This document shows positions 36,710-49,199 of a stretch of DNA of 64,000 bases, in pieces. Position 1 is the stretch's first letter; each line of letters starts with the position of its first letter. The notes below the pieces were generated by a model that worked only from the letters and a program-made list of their open reading frames with translations, had not been told where the DNA came from and made no database searches. Source of the stretch: Acestrorhynchus altus (taxonomy: Eukaryota; Chordata; Actinopteri; Characiformes; Acestrorhynchidae). The DNA lies in the NCBI GenBank assembly GCA_034509495.1, contig CM067513.1, positions 24,539,169 through 24,603,168 of the forward strand, written 5' to 3'. The position numbers and the translations under genes are program-made.

Positions 36710-38307
36710 TTATGATGAAAGAGTGAAGAATGGAGACAGACAGAATTTCATCAAGCAGAGCTTTGTTGAGGGTTGGAGGGTAAGCTGCTCAAAGAGAAGA
36801 CATCTCTCTACATGCTGTGTGAGCTGCTTGCCTTAATTATAGAGAGTGAGGAGCCTTTAGTTAAGCCCTTTTGAAATGTAATTTAATATTACTTGATGTC
36901 AGTATTTAGACACTGTAGTTTGCATACTTAAATCTGAATTAATTTTTCATTATTTTTCTCCATGTTATTCCTCATTAAACCCCTAGTGTTGCAGCTTCTC
37001 CACCATCATGTGATTTCGTCAGTGGCCTGATAAGTGATTGTGTCATATAAAGCAAATAAGGCCAAGATCACAGATGTGGGAAGATGCTTTAAGCCGACAA
37101 ATACTGTATGTGTCAGTACTTTTTGTCATAAATTGATCTTAAAGCAATCTTTAAAGCAAAATTATGCTCTTCATTTTACCTGAAAATAAAGCACAAAAGC
37201 TTAATCAGTCTGTCAACCTTTATGTTTACTTGGAAATACAATGAATGTAACCCCATTTTCAATGCAGTCAAGCATTTACAGCTAAAAAGAATTGAAAGTA
37301 AATTGATATTGAATTAATGAAGTTAAACTAAACTGAAAGAACAACACAAAATAGCAATACAAACTGCTTAGATCAGGGATAAGTTACCCCGATCCTGGAC
37401 TGTCAGCTTCCTGCTCTAAAAGACCTAATAAACCTGCCAATTAACAGGTGAGTTGAATCAGATGTGCTTGAGCGGGAGGAGAAGAAACTGTACAGGAGTT
37501 TGCCTACCCTAAAAACAATTAAAAGAATATGATTTAATAATTAAGGTGAAAATTTTAAATAATGCCAAAACAATTAATACAATTTCAATATAAAAGAATA
37601 AATGAGTGAACTAAAAACAAAAACATGTAAATTATTTAATCACATCAGCTCACTGGTGCACTGGATTTTCCCAGTTCAGTAAAAACTGTAGGAACCAGAC
37701 AGACAATCCAGTCCCTAGAGTAGGTCTCATAATTTTATGTTATTTATAGAGAACATAGATGAGTGAAATTATGAATAAAGTTAGGAAGTACAGTTCCTGC
37801 AGAAACTGAGTGTGATACTGCATCTGAGCAGTGTTTTATCAAAAATAATGGTAATGGTCTTGTTTTTGTTTTATTTATTTATTTATTTATTTGTTTTCAT
37901 TAGATTGTGGAAAACCACAGTCCACAATCACTGGATCGCGTGAATTGAACTGCAATTCCACACTGAACTGACATCATAAAACAGCACAATGTAACACAAA
38001 CAGCAAGGCAGTCATAGCAGACATTGCAGTAGCAGTAATGTAAGCAAAAAGCATTATTCATATTTCAAATAATTAACTTTCTAACCCAGTAAGATCCAAT
38101 GATATTTGTGTAACACAGGGCAAGTATGCTAATGGCAAGGTGTGATGTTTTGAATTTCGGCTGATTTTTCCCACAGAAAGACCCCTTTATTGTGAATGTC
38201 TTATAAAGCCATTACAATTACAACAAGGAAAATGCAAATAGAAATACAGAAATCAAAAGAAATACTGCATTCTAAATTATGAAGTAACACTGTAGAAACT
38301 GAGTTAC
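36709..38307. other. Intronic stretch with one possible MITE fragment
   Basis: 37370-37505 (gatcctggactgtcagcttc, then aattaacaggtgagttgaat) resembles the end of a fish non-autonomous DNA element. 37868-37893 is a short (ATTT)n array. The rest is AT-rich unique sequence. Confidence 0.35.
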
Positions 38308-38616
38308 TGTCAGGTATCTGTCACGTCCCTGTGGTCTGTGTTTTTGTTTACCATCCCATGTGCTTTAGAGCACATGTCATGTCTCCTCCCGTTCCCAGCT
38401 GTGTTCCATTTGTAACCCTGCCCCGTCGTTATCATGTCCCAGCCGTGTCTTATGTGATTGTGTATATAAGTCCCTTGTCTTTTTTTTAGTACTTGTCGGT
38501 CTTTGTGGTTATGTGGCTTTGTGACTTTGTGTTTTCTCGTCGTGTTTATTTGTATCCTGTTAATAAATACAACCCAGTGTGTACGTCCGCAACTACCTGT
38601 GTCTGGAAACGTTACA
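38308..38616 (+). mobile_element. Solo LTR with target duplication
   Basis: 309 bases starting TGTCAGG and ending CGTTACA, flanked by perfect 5-bp direct repeats GTTAC (38303-38307 and 38617-38621). Inside are a TATA box (tgtatataagtccc) and an AATAAA signal (ctgttaataaatacaaccca). No internal retroelement sequence flanks it, so it is a recombined solo LTR. The family (gypsy-like or ERV-like) cannot be told from the LTR alone. A diverged copy lies at 55794-56117. Confidence 0.85.
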
Positions 38617-38689
38617 GTTACAAAGTATTGTTAGGGCTGGCTTTGGAGTATGCCTTCAGATTGGTAAGAAAAGCTTTTACTAATCTAGA

Positions 38690-38940
38690 GTAAACCAAAC
38701 TAATGTATGAAGTTTGAATAAGAGTCTCCTCCAAAGTCCTCTCTAACAATATTTTAATCATTCGCAGCTGAAGTGTGGCACCTGATTCTACGTAGTAATA
38801 CACATGGGGGTGACCTCACAAATACATGCTTTTAGTTCAGTTATATCTCTAAAATAATATACCTCTCAATATAATTAAATGAAGTCAAAGGTGTTCAGGG
38901 GGGTGTCTTAACTTTTTCTCATGTAATTTTCACACTAAAA
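38690..38940 (-). mobile_element. Tc1-like terminal fragment, family A (copy A6)
   Basis: gtaaaccaaactaatgtatg, then atcattcgcagctgaag and cctctcaatataattaaatg, ending in gtcttaactttttctcatgt. This matches 27390-27720 and represents one end of family A only. Confidence 0.65.
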
Positions 38941-40499
38941 TTGTATTTAAAATCAATATATGAAGTACTGCAATTAATTCATCACAAAGAGAGGCTCTAT
39001 GTATGTGTGTCTGTCAGTAGGACAAGAGACCTCTCTGGGTTGGGCATAACCCACAAGGGTGGGGGGTCTTCCCACTATGTATGGATCAGTGATAATCCTC
39101 AATGTGACATCCTCAGCTGCATCAATTATGCTAATCACACACACGCTCGTTACGCTGATCCTTCATTACTGTCAAACGGCAGCAGGACTGGGTTCACACC
39201 CCTGCAATATGAACCTGGCTCAAACAGAATGGGAGGGTCCCCGTGTGGTGCCAGGATGAGTTGAGCTTTTTTAGAGTGCTGTGACATGATCAGCTTAGAC
39301 AGAGGAAAGCCTCATTCGAAATCAGCACCTTCACTGTGTCCCCTGGACACATTCGGTAAATGATCTTTAAATTATGATTGCTGAAAAATGATGCATGAGT
39401 TGCATGTTTATTAATAATGCCACTTCCAAAAGTACCAGAACCAGACCAATTCCTTTGTTTTGGCAATACCCTGAAGTCATTTGGATCTGAAAATTAATAT
39501 GAGATGGTAGATCAAAATTTCAGTTATCTCTACCTCATATTTATATCTAGGTGTGTTACACACATGTGCAGCATGTGACTGATGTTTGTTGATGCCAAGA
39601 GCCCAGTTGTGCCCAGTTAGATCTGATTATTAATGCAATAGTTCTAAATGTCGACTTTACTATATCCTGTCATCATCACCTTCATCTCTCTATACATGAC
39701 ACTGATGGGTATGCATTGATTGGTATTGGTGTTGTGCCAAATTCTGCCTTCCTGGCATAATCTGACTCTCTTCAGTAGCATGGGTGTCACACAGCAAAAT
39801 GAACATGGCAGAAAACCCTCAGATTACTTTAGTTTCAGTATATAAATAAGAGTCAAACTACAGTTACAGTAGAAACTGGAATTGAAAGAGCTGTCTTGTG
39901 AAGGGGAGTCAGATTTCGGTACAATGCCAGCTCTTCTCATCTTTGACTTGTGACAGTTATCTACCTCAACTTCGAATAATTAATCTCAAAGGCCAAACCA
40001 TCCAAAAGAATTTTGACACTGCAAACAAACCACACAATTGTTCTGGACCAGACCACCTTTTTTGGTCAGACAAATGTTGGTCCTTTGGTCTCGAACATGA
40101 TCAACTGCACTTTTCACACCTGCTAATTTGGTTCGGGCCAAACTGAAAGGTCCGATATTGAAAACCAATATGATGACCAGAGGATTGTCTGTGGCAGAAA
40201 AGCAAGTCATTTTGAAGCTTGAGAAAACATGTCAGTCTGGATTATTGCACAAGTATTAGACATAGCCAGTACAATAAATGTTCTCAAAAAAACAATCAGA
40301 CATGAAACAGGAAAAGAAAAGGTAGAAGAAAAAAAACAAAAAAAAACGCAGAGACAGCAGCATCAGCCTCCAGAGGGCATGGGTGAAGGTGTTAGAACTA
40401 TAGACCACAAGATGCACACCACCTACCATTAGTAGTAATAATCAGACGGTCAGACTCCAAGTTGCAAAAGAAGTACAGAGATAATGGATTGAAAACCTC
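38941..40499. other. Intronic stretch
   Basis: Mostly unique sequence. 40030-40150 has mirrored ggaccagaccacctttt and ggtttgg-like motifs that may be a decayed hAT-type MITE. No exon was recognised. Confidence 0.3.
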
Positions 40500-40765
40500 T
40501 ACAAGAGGTGTTTGCAAGCTGTGATAGCTGCCAAAGGGGGCGCTACTAGGTACTAACCATGCAGGGTGCCAAAACTTTTGCTGTGTGTGCTTTTGCTTTT
40601 TTTGTATATTAAAAAAGTACAAGATGACAACAAAAAATGTTTTTGCTTAAAATAAAAAGGGAATGTGTCATATTTAACTTCATGCATTCATCTTCAAAAT
40701 GCTTACTTGTTCACAGTAACAATCATTTTGATCTGGGCTGCCTAAATCTTGCATGCCACTTTATA
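40500..40765 (+). mobile_element. Tc1-like 3' end, family B (copy B2)
   Basis: The plus strand begins with the transposase C-terminus (gtttgcaagctgtgatagct, gccaaagggggcgctactag). The 3' region follows, ending ttcacagtaacaatcatttt and cttgcatgccact. It matches the ends of 13159-14404. Confidence 0.7.
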
Positions 40766-41569
40766 GTATGTGTATAAGAATGGTACAATACAGTGTCTAA
40801 CATACAGTGTAGCTGAACGTATTTGACACTAAGTGTGTTCATCTAAACACTGTCAGCTGTAGGCTCTTATATTTACTTTGTTCCAGGAAGAGGGATTTCT
40901 GGGCAATTGCACTGGATGCAGAGGGCAGTGCCTGCTGGTAAGAACCAATAAAGAACTCTCATCCATGAACGGCCTTCAGCAAAGACACAGTCAATTACCT
41001 AATGCGAGGGCCTTGGGGTGGTTGGTTGACTGTCTTCCCCTCATTTCCTTGTGTGTTTTTATTAAAGTGCCTTCAGATTTGACAAATTTGTGACATGGAT
41101 TTGTAATGGGGTGCATGCTTTTCCCAGCTGAGTCATGGCATGTTGGGCACATATGGAATCTACAAGAGAGCTAAATATGAATTCATGCTGCCTGTGTGGT
41201 GATACTACTATGAGTGTACCTTTTTCCCTTTAAGTTGGTCCTTGGTCTTCTCTCTGAAGTGCGTATTCCCATAATCCATTTGCTGATATGGAGAGGCTGT
41301 GTGGAGCAGAGCTTCATACTTTTTGTCTTGGTTGGCCTTTGAGAAGGGCAGAAACCTATATAAACAAGGGAAGAGTAAACACCAAAAAAGGAATCCTTAT
41401 TAACACATCTCTGGGTAGTCTTTAGTCTGTAAACATGTTACCACAAGGTAATGGAATCTGACCACTTTTCATAGCTATGATCATTATACATTATTGGAAA
41501 ATTCTCTTTTGGCAGGCTCATGAACTACAGTCCTGTGAGAGATGGAAGCCAATAAACTGAACAAACGTA
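40766..41569. other. Intronic stretch, nothing recognised
   Basis: Unique sequence. An isolated TATA-like cctatataaac at 41357 has no supporting element. Confidence 0.35.
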
Positions 41570-42195
41570 ATTTTCCTGTGAGGAAAAAGTTAGGACACCC
41601 CCATAATGATTACTACTGAAAATGCCTCCAACTAGAATCAGTTGCAGCACACCAGCTGCAAATGATTAGAGAGGAGTTTGGATGAGCCTGTCTTATTTAA
41701 ACCTCAGGCATTAATTTGGTTTGCTCTTGGTTGTTGAAGTGACTGGGATCAACATTTTGAGTTCCAAAGTGCTCTATGAGGCCCTCAGAAAGAAGGTTGT
41801 AGATGCAACCTGTCTGCGAAGGGATTTACCAACAAGTATAATCAGAATCAGAAATACTTTATTAATTTCCCAAATTGGAAAATCAGTAAATAATTGCAAT
41901 AGATCAGACACTCCACTGTCTGGAAAATAATTTACAAGGGGAGAACATTTAAACCAAATGCCAACATGGCCTGATCAGGCCGTCCTAGCAAGTACAGCCC
42001 AAGAGCAGAAGACGTCCTAAAATGTAATCACGGGATATACAGGTAGCTTTTTCCACAGTTAATGTCAAAGTGCAGCATCTACCATCAGAAAGAGTTCACA
42101 ATGAAACTGTACAAAGACTGATGCTGAAACATAACATAGCTGAAAAAATTAAATGCCCATATGTTTAAATATATGACAGTCAAAGGAACTTTTGA
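41570..42195 (+). mobile_element. Tc1-like remnant, family A (copy A7)
   Basis: The terminus gtgaggaaaaagttaggaca is at 41578. The plus strand encodes KVLYEALRKKVVDA, the very N-terminus of the transposase, then diverges and jumps to aagactgatgctgaaacata near the 3' end. Nearly all of the catalytic domain is deleted. Confidence 0.7.
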
Positions 42196-42369
42196 TGACT
42201 GTATAGCTACCTGAGCAATATTGTATTTCTACCATGATTTTAATAACTGGGATAAATAAACAATTTAAATGGAAACTTGACTGTCCCTTGTATACTGCTT
42301 GTAATGCTGGAGTAATGCTGGAGTTGCCAATTCACACATAAATTGCACTTCTGTATGTACTGTGCAAAA

Positions 42370-43390
42370 TTACAGACCAAATAGTATTTTGGGTGGTAAA
42401 GCACATGAACAAGGGCCATACTCCTCTGCACCCAATGCAGTTTGGATTTTGTGCTAACCATTCAGCAGAAAGAGCAAACTGTAATCTTAGTGTAAAGTCA
42501 AAACTAGATGAAGACAGAGTAATTGGTGCAGTATTCCTGAATTTAAGGCGGAATTTTGACACTGTAAATCACAAAGTACTTCTGTCTAAATTATCTAATT
42601 TTAACGTTTCTATTGATGCTATTAAATGGATTAATTCATATTTATCAAATATCAAAGTGTGTGTATTGGTAAAACTCAGTCAACATAACTCTAATACAGA
42701 TGTCCCGCAAGGATCAGTATTAGTCCCTGTTTTGTTTAGCTTGTACATTAATTACCTGTTGTCAGTTTGTCCATCTGTCAACATACAGATGTATACTGAT
42801 GACACCATTATTTATGTACATGCTAAAAACAAACAGCAAGCTGCCAGGGAGTCGACTACAGCTATGATTCTGATTGGAAACTAGTTCATGTTTAAACCTG
42901 AATATATATACAATTGTTAGTATGTTTTTCTCACAGGAATTGTCAGAAACATCTCAAGCTGATGTTCTGATTAAGGGAGAAAAGCTTAAGAAAATGTCTG
43001 CTTTAAAATATCTTGGAACAATTTTAGATTCAAACGTCATCTTTTTAACTTGCTTTTTAAACTACAAATATTATTAAATTAAACCTAGCTACCTTCAGGC
43101 ACATAAGACCATATTTAACGAAAGAGGCAGCCAAACTTTTTTATACAAGCTATGATTGACTCTCATATAACATACTGCTTCACACGCTGGTCACAAGTTT
43201 GTCAATATTGAAACCTATTGAGTCTCCTTATAACCAGGCACTAAAAACACTGGAAGCCTATTAGTTATCATCACTGAGTACAATCGTATAACTTACGTAT
43301 AACTTACTTAGCTTCAATAGTTTAAAACATCTCTTAGATGTCTGTCTCATTTTTAAGATGTTATATGGACTGGCTCCATATATATGTATG
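42370..43390 (+). mobile_element. LINE reverse-transcriptase fragment
   Basis: The plus frame 42393-42884 has MQFGFCANHSAERA, VFLNLRRNFDTVNHKVLLSK, WINSYLSNIKVCV, DVPQGSVLVPVLFSLYINYL and MYTDDTIIYVHAK: the fingers-palm core of a LINE reverse transcriptase. Motif A normally reads FLDLRKAFD, so the catalytic Asp at 42540-42542 has become Asn. The YADD box is YTDD. A shifted frame (42874-43077) continues with KKMSALKYLGTILDSN. It is cut near 43390, close to the following Tc1 copy. Dead fragment. Confidence 0.85.
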
Positions 43391-43429
43391 ACTCCATATA
43401 TATATACAGTATATATGGACTCCACCAGG

Positions 43430-44420
43430 AATCGTGGTGATTGTGGTAGGAGGGCCTTAGTCATGGAGGTGATCAAGAACACAGTGGCCACTCTGACAGA
43501 GCTCCAAAGTTGATGTGGAGAGAGGAGAACCTTACAGAAGGACAACCATTTCTGCAGGACTCCATCAATCAGGCACGCATGGTAGAGTGGCCAGACAGAA
43601 GCCACTTCTCAGTAAAAGGCAAATGACAGCCCATCTGGAGTTTGCCAAAAAGCACATAAAGTTCTCTCAGACCATGAGATACAAAAAGATTGAACTGATT
43701 GCCAAACATCATGTCTGGAGGAAATCAGGCACAGCTCATCACCTATCCAATACCATCCCTACAGTGAAGCATGGTGGTGGCAGCATCATGCTGTGGGGAT
43801 GTTGTTCTGCAGCAGGAACTGGGAGACTAGTCAGGGACAAGGGAAAGATGACTGCAGCATGGTACAGAGACATCCTTGATGATAACTTGTCCAGAGTGCA
43901 GTGGATGACAAATTGTGATGAAGATTTATCTACCAACGGGACAACTACCCTAAGCACACAGCTAAGATAACAAAGGAGTGGCTTTGGGACAATGTGAATG
44001 TTGGTGAACGTCTTCAAGTGGCCCAGCCAGAGCTCAGGCTTGAACCCCATTGAACATCTCTGGAGATATCTAAAAAAGGTTGTTCACTGATGTTCCCTAT
44101 CCAATTGATGGAGTTTGAGAGGTTCTGCAAAGAAGAATGGGAGGAACGTCCGAAAAACAGGTTTGCCAAGTTTGTAGCGTCATGATCAAAAAGACTTGAT
44201 GCTGTAATTGCTGCCAAAAGTGCTTAACAAGGTATTTAGCAAAGGCTGTGAATACTTATGTATGTTATATTTTTGTTTTATTTATTTATTTTTCTTATTA
44301 TTGGCAAAGATTTCAAACAGACTTCTCACTTTGTCATTGTGGGGTATTGTGTGTAGAATTTTGGGTGAAAAAATGAATTGAATCTATTTTAAAATATAGC
44401 TGTAACATAAGTATTTTTTA
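43430..44420 (+). mobile_element. Tc1-like element, family E, 5'-truncated
   Basis: The plus strand encodes GRVARQKPLLSKRQMTAHLE, then FAKKHIKFSQTMRYKKIELI. The segment with the first catalytic Asp (WSDET in relatives) is deleted. IPTVKHGGGSIMLWGCCSAA and WYRDILDDNL follow. A frameshift leads to QRDNYPKHTAKITKEW with the second Asp, and then PH*TSLEIS where NPIEHLW is expected. The 3' end (tttgtcattgtggggtattg) matches the terminus at 63890-63950. Inactive. Confidence 0.85.
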
Positions 44421-44879
44421 AACTTTAACACCTGATATTCTTTGCCTCTTTGCAAGTAGGAACAAACACTAGAATACCTGCAGCTAAAATGATCATAAAA
44501 ATGATGTAATTTTTGTAAAAATAAATAAAAATAAATTACATTTTAAATAAATAAAAAATAATTGTGAATTCAAATTTAAAATATTATTTAATATTTGTAT
44601 TCAAGCACGTTGCTCAAGAGTAGCAGCTAAAAGCATGTAAATATTTAATGGGATTTATAAAAAAATTTTTTTTTATTAAATTCTAAATAAAATAAAAAAA
44701 GTTATATATAGAGCTGAATTTGGGAGGAAAGAAACATATTTCATATGGCCCTAAATGCTGTTATGCCATTTCCAGAAGAAAGAGTAGTTCCATGGAATTG
44801 CTTCAAGGAACCCTTTTATTCTAAGGGTGAAAATTCCTGCTGTCGGCATGTTTGAATATGTATCACAGTAGGAATTTAA
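44421..44879. other. AT-rich intronic stretch
   Basis: Very AT-rich, with no element recognised. Confidence 0.4.
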
Positions 44880-45430
44880 TCTGAGCTTGTAGCGATGCCC
44901 TCTGGTCTTAGCTAGCACATCAACTCCTGCCTAATGTTTCAAGTCTTCCATTGCACTGCCTACATAACACTTATGAACGTCTGTTCGTTCCTCCCTTGGA
45001 ACCATGACGTGTTCCAGGTCCAAATCGGAATTTCTTGTCGGCTGTTTCAGAGTCGTTCGTGTGTTTGTTGGGCACTTGTTCAATGCAAATGGCTGTTACT
45101 TAGGAAAAATGCCAGATGTTAATTACAGCGAGGTTGATTTTGTAAATTGCACCCAAGACACGTTGCCTGGAGGAAGATTTATCCACTGCAGTACAAGAGG
45201 TGTCTGAATGAGCCCGGTTAAACGTCCTCTGGGCATTGGCTTGGCTCATCACAAAACAAACAAACAACCAACAGTCCTGGCACTTTCTGCAAGCTCAATC
45301 TGCAATAAAAGGCCTTTTTTATTCCCGCTGCTTGTCATATTCATCACTTTTTTATGATGATTTGACCACAAGCGCAGGTGGGAATGCGTACGTTTGCAAT
45401 CAAAGCAGAGCCGTATGGAAAGTGTACTAA
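44880..45430. other. Unique block, possible conserved non-coding element
   Basis: Repeat-free, with higher CpG content than its neighbours (ggttaaacgtcctctgggca, gggaatgcgtacgtttgcaa). Short open frames lack splice support. Candidate regulatory sequence by composition only. Confidence 0.28.
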
Positions 45431-45999
45431 TAATAGTTCCATCTGGCATGAGAGAGTTTATACAGAGCCATACAGATACTGAATGTGCCAACATAGCGTT
45501 GTCTTTGAGTGCAGAAAAAAAACACCCCCCCCCTCCAAAAAACAAAACAAAAACAAAAACAAAATAACAACATAAAAACAGAAAGAGCAAATGTGCTGGA
45601 AGCACTTTCTAAAAAGTTAAGCTTCCAATAAATCTGACATATGATTACTTCTTAGCTGCCTTTATTTGCTGTGGTTAATCGCAAATGGGCAACAAAACAA
45701 CAACAAAATAAGCAACAAAAAAAAAAAAAAACAAGAAAAAACTTCACTTGACATGACAATTAATTCAGCAGCAGCAAAAAGTGAAACACCTAAATAAGAG
45801 TCTGTATCCTTGTGCCACTCTTCTCCCTGTGTGCTTAAAGAAAACAAACTGAAAAATGAGGCCATTATTTACTGGATAGGTGGAGGATAATACCAACAGA
45901 CTAATAAATATGCAGAAATAACTGAGAAATTGTTGATGGGGTAGGCGGGGGGACAAAAAGAAGTTACCATCAAAAGCAGTGCTAGCCCTTTAAATAATG

Positions 46000-46345
46000 G
46001 GCCAGTTTCACATATACGCGTCCTTCCCCACTAGAGATGCCGGCCTCTCCTGCAAGACAGATTACAGTGCAAGCCATGCTAATGTGCACGTGGGACGGAC
46101 ATCGCAAAGCAAAAATTAATGTGGCCCCAATGTCCCTGAATACACAATGCTTCTGCTGCTAGCCGGCTGTTTCACTTACTGCTTTCATTGCCTCTGAATT
46201 GCATTTTAATAGGCTAGTTTTTATTCATTCAAAGCCATTAAGACAAGTTTGACTTCTCGCAGGGGATCCTTTGGCAGTGTGGACCAGTGCCCAGTGACAA
46301 CACACCAGGCAGTCACCAAATGGGGAATGTGCATGCGTGCGTGTG
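46000..46345. other. Unique block, possible conserved non-coding element
   Basis: Repeat-free segment containing gcaagccatgctaatgtgca and caaagccattaagacaagtt, bounded by a short GT array and AT-rich sequence. No frame with splice sites. Confidence 0.28.
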
Positions 46346-46689
46346 TGTGTGTTCATGAGAGAAAGTGGGAGTTTTTTTTTTTATTCTCTCTTTCTCATTT
46401 ATGACTCTGCATTAAGAGCAGGAGGCATGATAAGCAAACTCCTGCTCATAAAAAACAGGGGTGGGTAACGTGATGATATATCATTATGGTATATCACGGG
46501 CATTGTGAGTAAAACACTAAAGAACTGCATAAACCTGTAAACAATAACTCTCAATAACAATAACACTGCAGTGTGTTTACACTGCATAAACGTCCTAACA
46601 GAAAGCAGCTGATTAATTCAAACCCAAAGGTAAATAAGGAGAACTAAAACAAATGAACCAAAAATATTACACTTGCTTGTTTATAATCC

Positions 46690-47230
46690 AATATTGCATA
46701 TCTGTGAGTAGCAAAAGTATGTGAACCTTTGTGTTCAGTATCTGGTCTTTTTCTGGTATTGTGCAGCAATAAGTTTTAAATTAATTTTCTGTATAAATCA
46801 GCTTCAGCTCTGTTATGGTGGGCTTCCAACAATGAACTGCTTGCTTCAAGACCTTCCACAACATTTCTATTGGATAAAGATCAGGACATTGACTGGGCCA
46901 TTCCAACACATTCTTTAACCATTCTTTGATAGAACAACTTGTATGCTTAGGGCTGTTGTCTTGCTGCACTCCCATTCTCTTGAGATTCAGCTCATGTATG
47001 GGTGTTCTGATGTTTTCCTTCTTAGTTTCAGATTTTTACAGACGCCGTCCTGGCCCATGCAGATAAACCATGAAACTACCACCACCATATTTCACAGATG
47101 AAATGTGTTTTTGGGAGTTGGGAGGAAACAGAAGTACCAACCTTCTCACAGAACAAAAACCCCTCCCCCTGAAACCACCTGCTGCACCACAGTTTTGCCA
47201 ATTGGACATATTTGTCCAATATGTTAAATT
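46690..47230 (-). mobile_element. Tc1-like remnant, family F
   Basis: The minus frame 46975-46781 reads GVQQDNSPKHTSCSIKEWLK, then VLEWPSQCPDLYPIEMLWKV and ITELKLIYTEN. It contains the second catalytic Asp (QQDN) and the Glu (PIEMLW) of the DDE/D triad. Upstream, 47248-47036 has VKYGGGSFMV. The first Asp region and N-terminus are missing. A second family member in the other orientation is at 59363-60030. Confidence 0.8.
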
Positions 47231-47234
47231 TAGA

Positions 47235-47560
47235 GCCTTTTTGTACACTAAATGTCCAAATATTTATGTACATCCCTTCTAATGAAGGCATTTAGCTTCT
47301 TGCACCCATTCCCGACACAGACAGCTTGCCTAGTCCGTGCAGAGGAGTACCTCCAATAGAATTAAATTCGACTCTCTGTAGCACATAAACAAACATGAAC
47401 CTTTTGGCACCATGCCTAATGCCAGGTGTGGGTTAGAGATGTATAAAGCCCCCCCTCCAGCACTAAGCTCTAGAGCAGTGGAACTGTGTTCTCTGGAATG
47501 ATGGTGCTCTATCCATTACCTTTGAGAGTGGGACTACTGCGACCTAGATGGGTGCCCCTA
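47235..47560. mobile_element. Tc1-like non-autonomous fragment, family C
   Basis: The terminus aatgtccaaatatttatgta is followed by catcccttctaatgaaggca and gtgtgggttagagatgtata. It ends after ggaatgatggtgctctatcc. The fragment matches an abundant fish Tc1-related MITE. Non-coding. Confidence 0.55.
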
Positions 47561-47564
47561 AATT

Positions 47565-47815
47565 GCCATTAACACACCACCACCATGTCAGTTTCACTGC
47601 AGTGTAGAGAATGACCCACCATCCACATAATACCAGCTCTGTGGTGGTCCTGTGGCCATTGAACAACAGGCTGAAACAAGTATATAGAGTAACAGATGGA
47701 CTACAGTCTGTAATTGTAGAACTATAAAGTGTTCCTTTATGGTCAGAGGACCTGAAAAAAAATGGACAGGAATGTAGAACCAAGGATGTGGTCATAATGT
47801 TATTGTTGATCTTTG
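47565..47815 (+). mobile_element. Foldback-type MITE, copy 3
   Basis: gtagagaatgacccaccatc, aacagatggactacagtctg, tagaactataaagtgttcct and aaatggacaggaatgtagaa, ending atgtggtcataatgttattg. This is the best-preserved right half of the family. Confidence 0.7.
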
Positions 47816-48229
47816 CTAAATGGCAATATACAATGTACAATACATGATGAAAAAAATCATCCTATAATTAAACACTGAAATTTTGATATTTGATATTCAT
47901 TTCTTCTTTATACACTCAAGCTGTCTTCATGCCCAAGCTTCATTTCATGCCCCTTTTATGGGGGTTGAGGGCAGCAAAATAAAGGAGGAGCTGAGAGCAG
48001 GGACCAGAGCAGAGCAAAGGAGCAGAAAAAAAGGTTTTCTGCAGGAATGAAATGGAAGAGTTATATTAGTTAAACCTCACCCATATCATGCTCTGTTTAT
48101 ATCCCAATATAGATATAAATACTGATATATTGCCCAGCTTTGGTCTAGAATGAATCATGAAGTCTTCAAGACTCAAACTGACCAATTTCAAAATGGCTAA
48201 AGAATCAAAAGTATAAACTTTACAGTCCA
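47816..48229. other. Possible decayed MITE end
   Basis: Contains gatatattgcccagctttgg at 48125. It resembles the far end of the gtgggtaacgtgatgatata sequence at 46457, so one older element may have been split by the repeats between them. Confidence 0.3.
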
Positions 48230-49080
48230 AGCACTTACAACCACTGATGAATCATGAGCCAATTTAAACGTCTACCCCACAGCGAAGTCTCCCAGCATGT
48301 TTAATTCATCGTAATCCACTCCAGTCTTATCTACATGAGAGGCAGAATAGACTTCATTTAGGGGGAGAAATTAAGCTGATGATTGAGAAAAAGAAGTGGC
48401 AACTTTTAGGTGGCTCTTTGAAACATTCCAGTGGAAATGGGTGAGAAAAGAGTGAGTCGACTGCCAGATCAAACACGGTCTAATCGTGCTTTGCCATGCA
48501 CTGAAGATGCCACATGTATAATACGATTTGCACAGTAACTACCTCTCCTATTACAGCCTGTTTGGAGCGGCCTGTGTTAATGGGGTTAGCTAATTTACTG
48601 TTTAAAGTTGGCGCAAAAAAGGGGGCCGTCCTGATTAATAAACACTGCACAGTACGCTTGTAATTGAAATAAATGGAAGGCCTTTCAAACTGAGATGCTA
48701 CTGTTAGACTAATATTGTTTAAAAAATGTTATTATGATAATCCGCTGTAATAATTATATTCTGGAGAGGAGATCTAATAGTGTTTAGGCGAGGATGATAT
48801 GCAGTGGAGGATCTGAGTGTGGTGGGATATTAATAGCCAACGAGGCGGCGTTTTATCCAAAAGTGCTGGTTGTTCTCATGCTAACTTGTTTAGATGCAAC
48901 CCCTTCCGAGTGCTTACCATCTGCTCTGAGGCTTGAGAGGATAATAATGGATGCATTAACCCAGGGTATAAAATCTTTTTTGCTTCAAAGACAACAAGGA
49001 TTGCATTTAGAGTCTTAATTTGTGAAATGTGAATATCAAATAATGCGATGGACCATTTTCAAGTCTTATCATGCTAACTA
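48230..49080. other. Unique block, possible conserved non-coding element
   Basis: Repeat-free, with tgtgttaatggggttagcta, taatttactgtttaaagttg and ttgtaattgaaataaatgga at 48570-48680. It carries several TAAT-type sites. No exon signals. Confidence 0.3.
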
Positions 49081-49199
49081 GGCCCACACTGATGTGGGAA
49101 TTGTGTATCAGTGCAGATATTTATAAGATTATATATAGTTTATTGTGGGATAACTGTAGCCTGAAAAATACAGGGTCTGTATGATATCCTGCAGCACAT

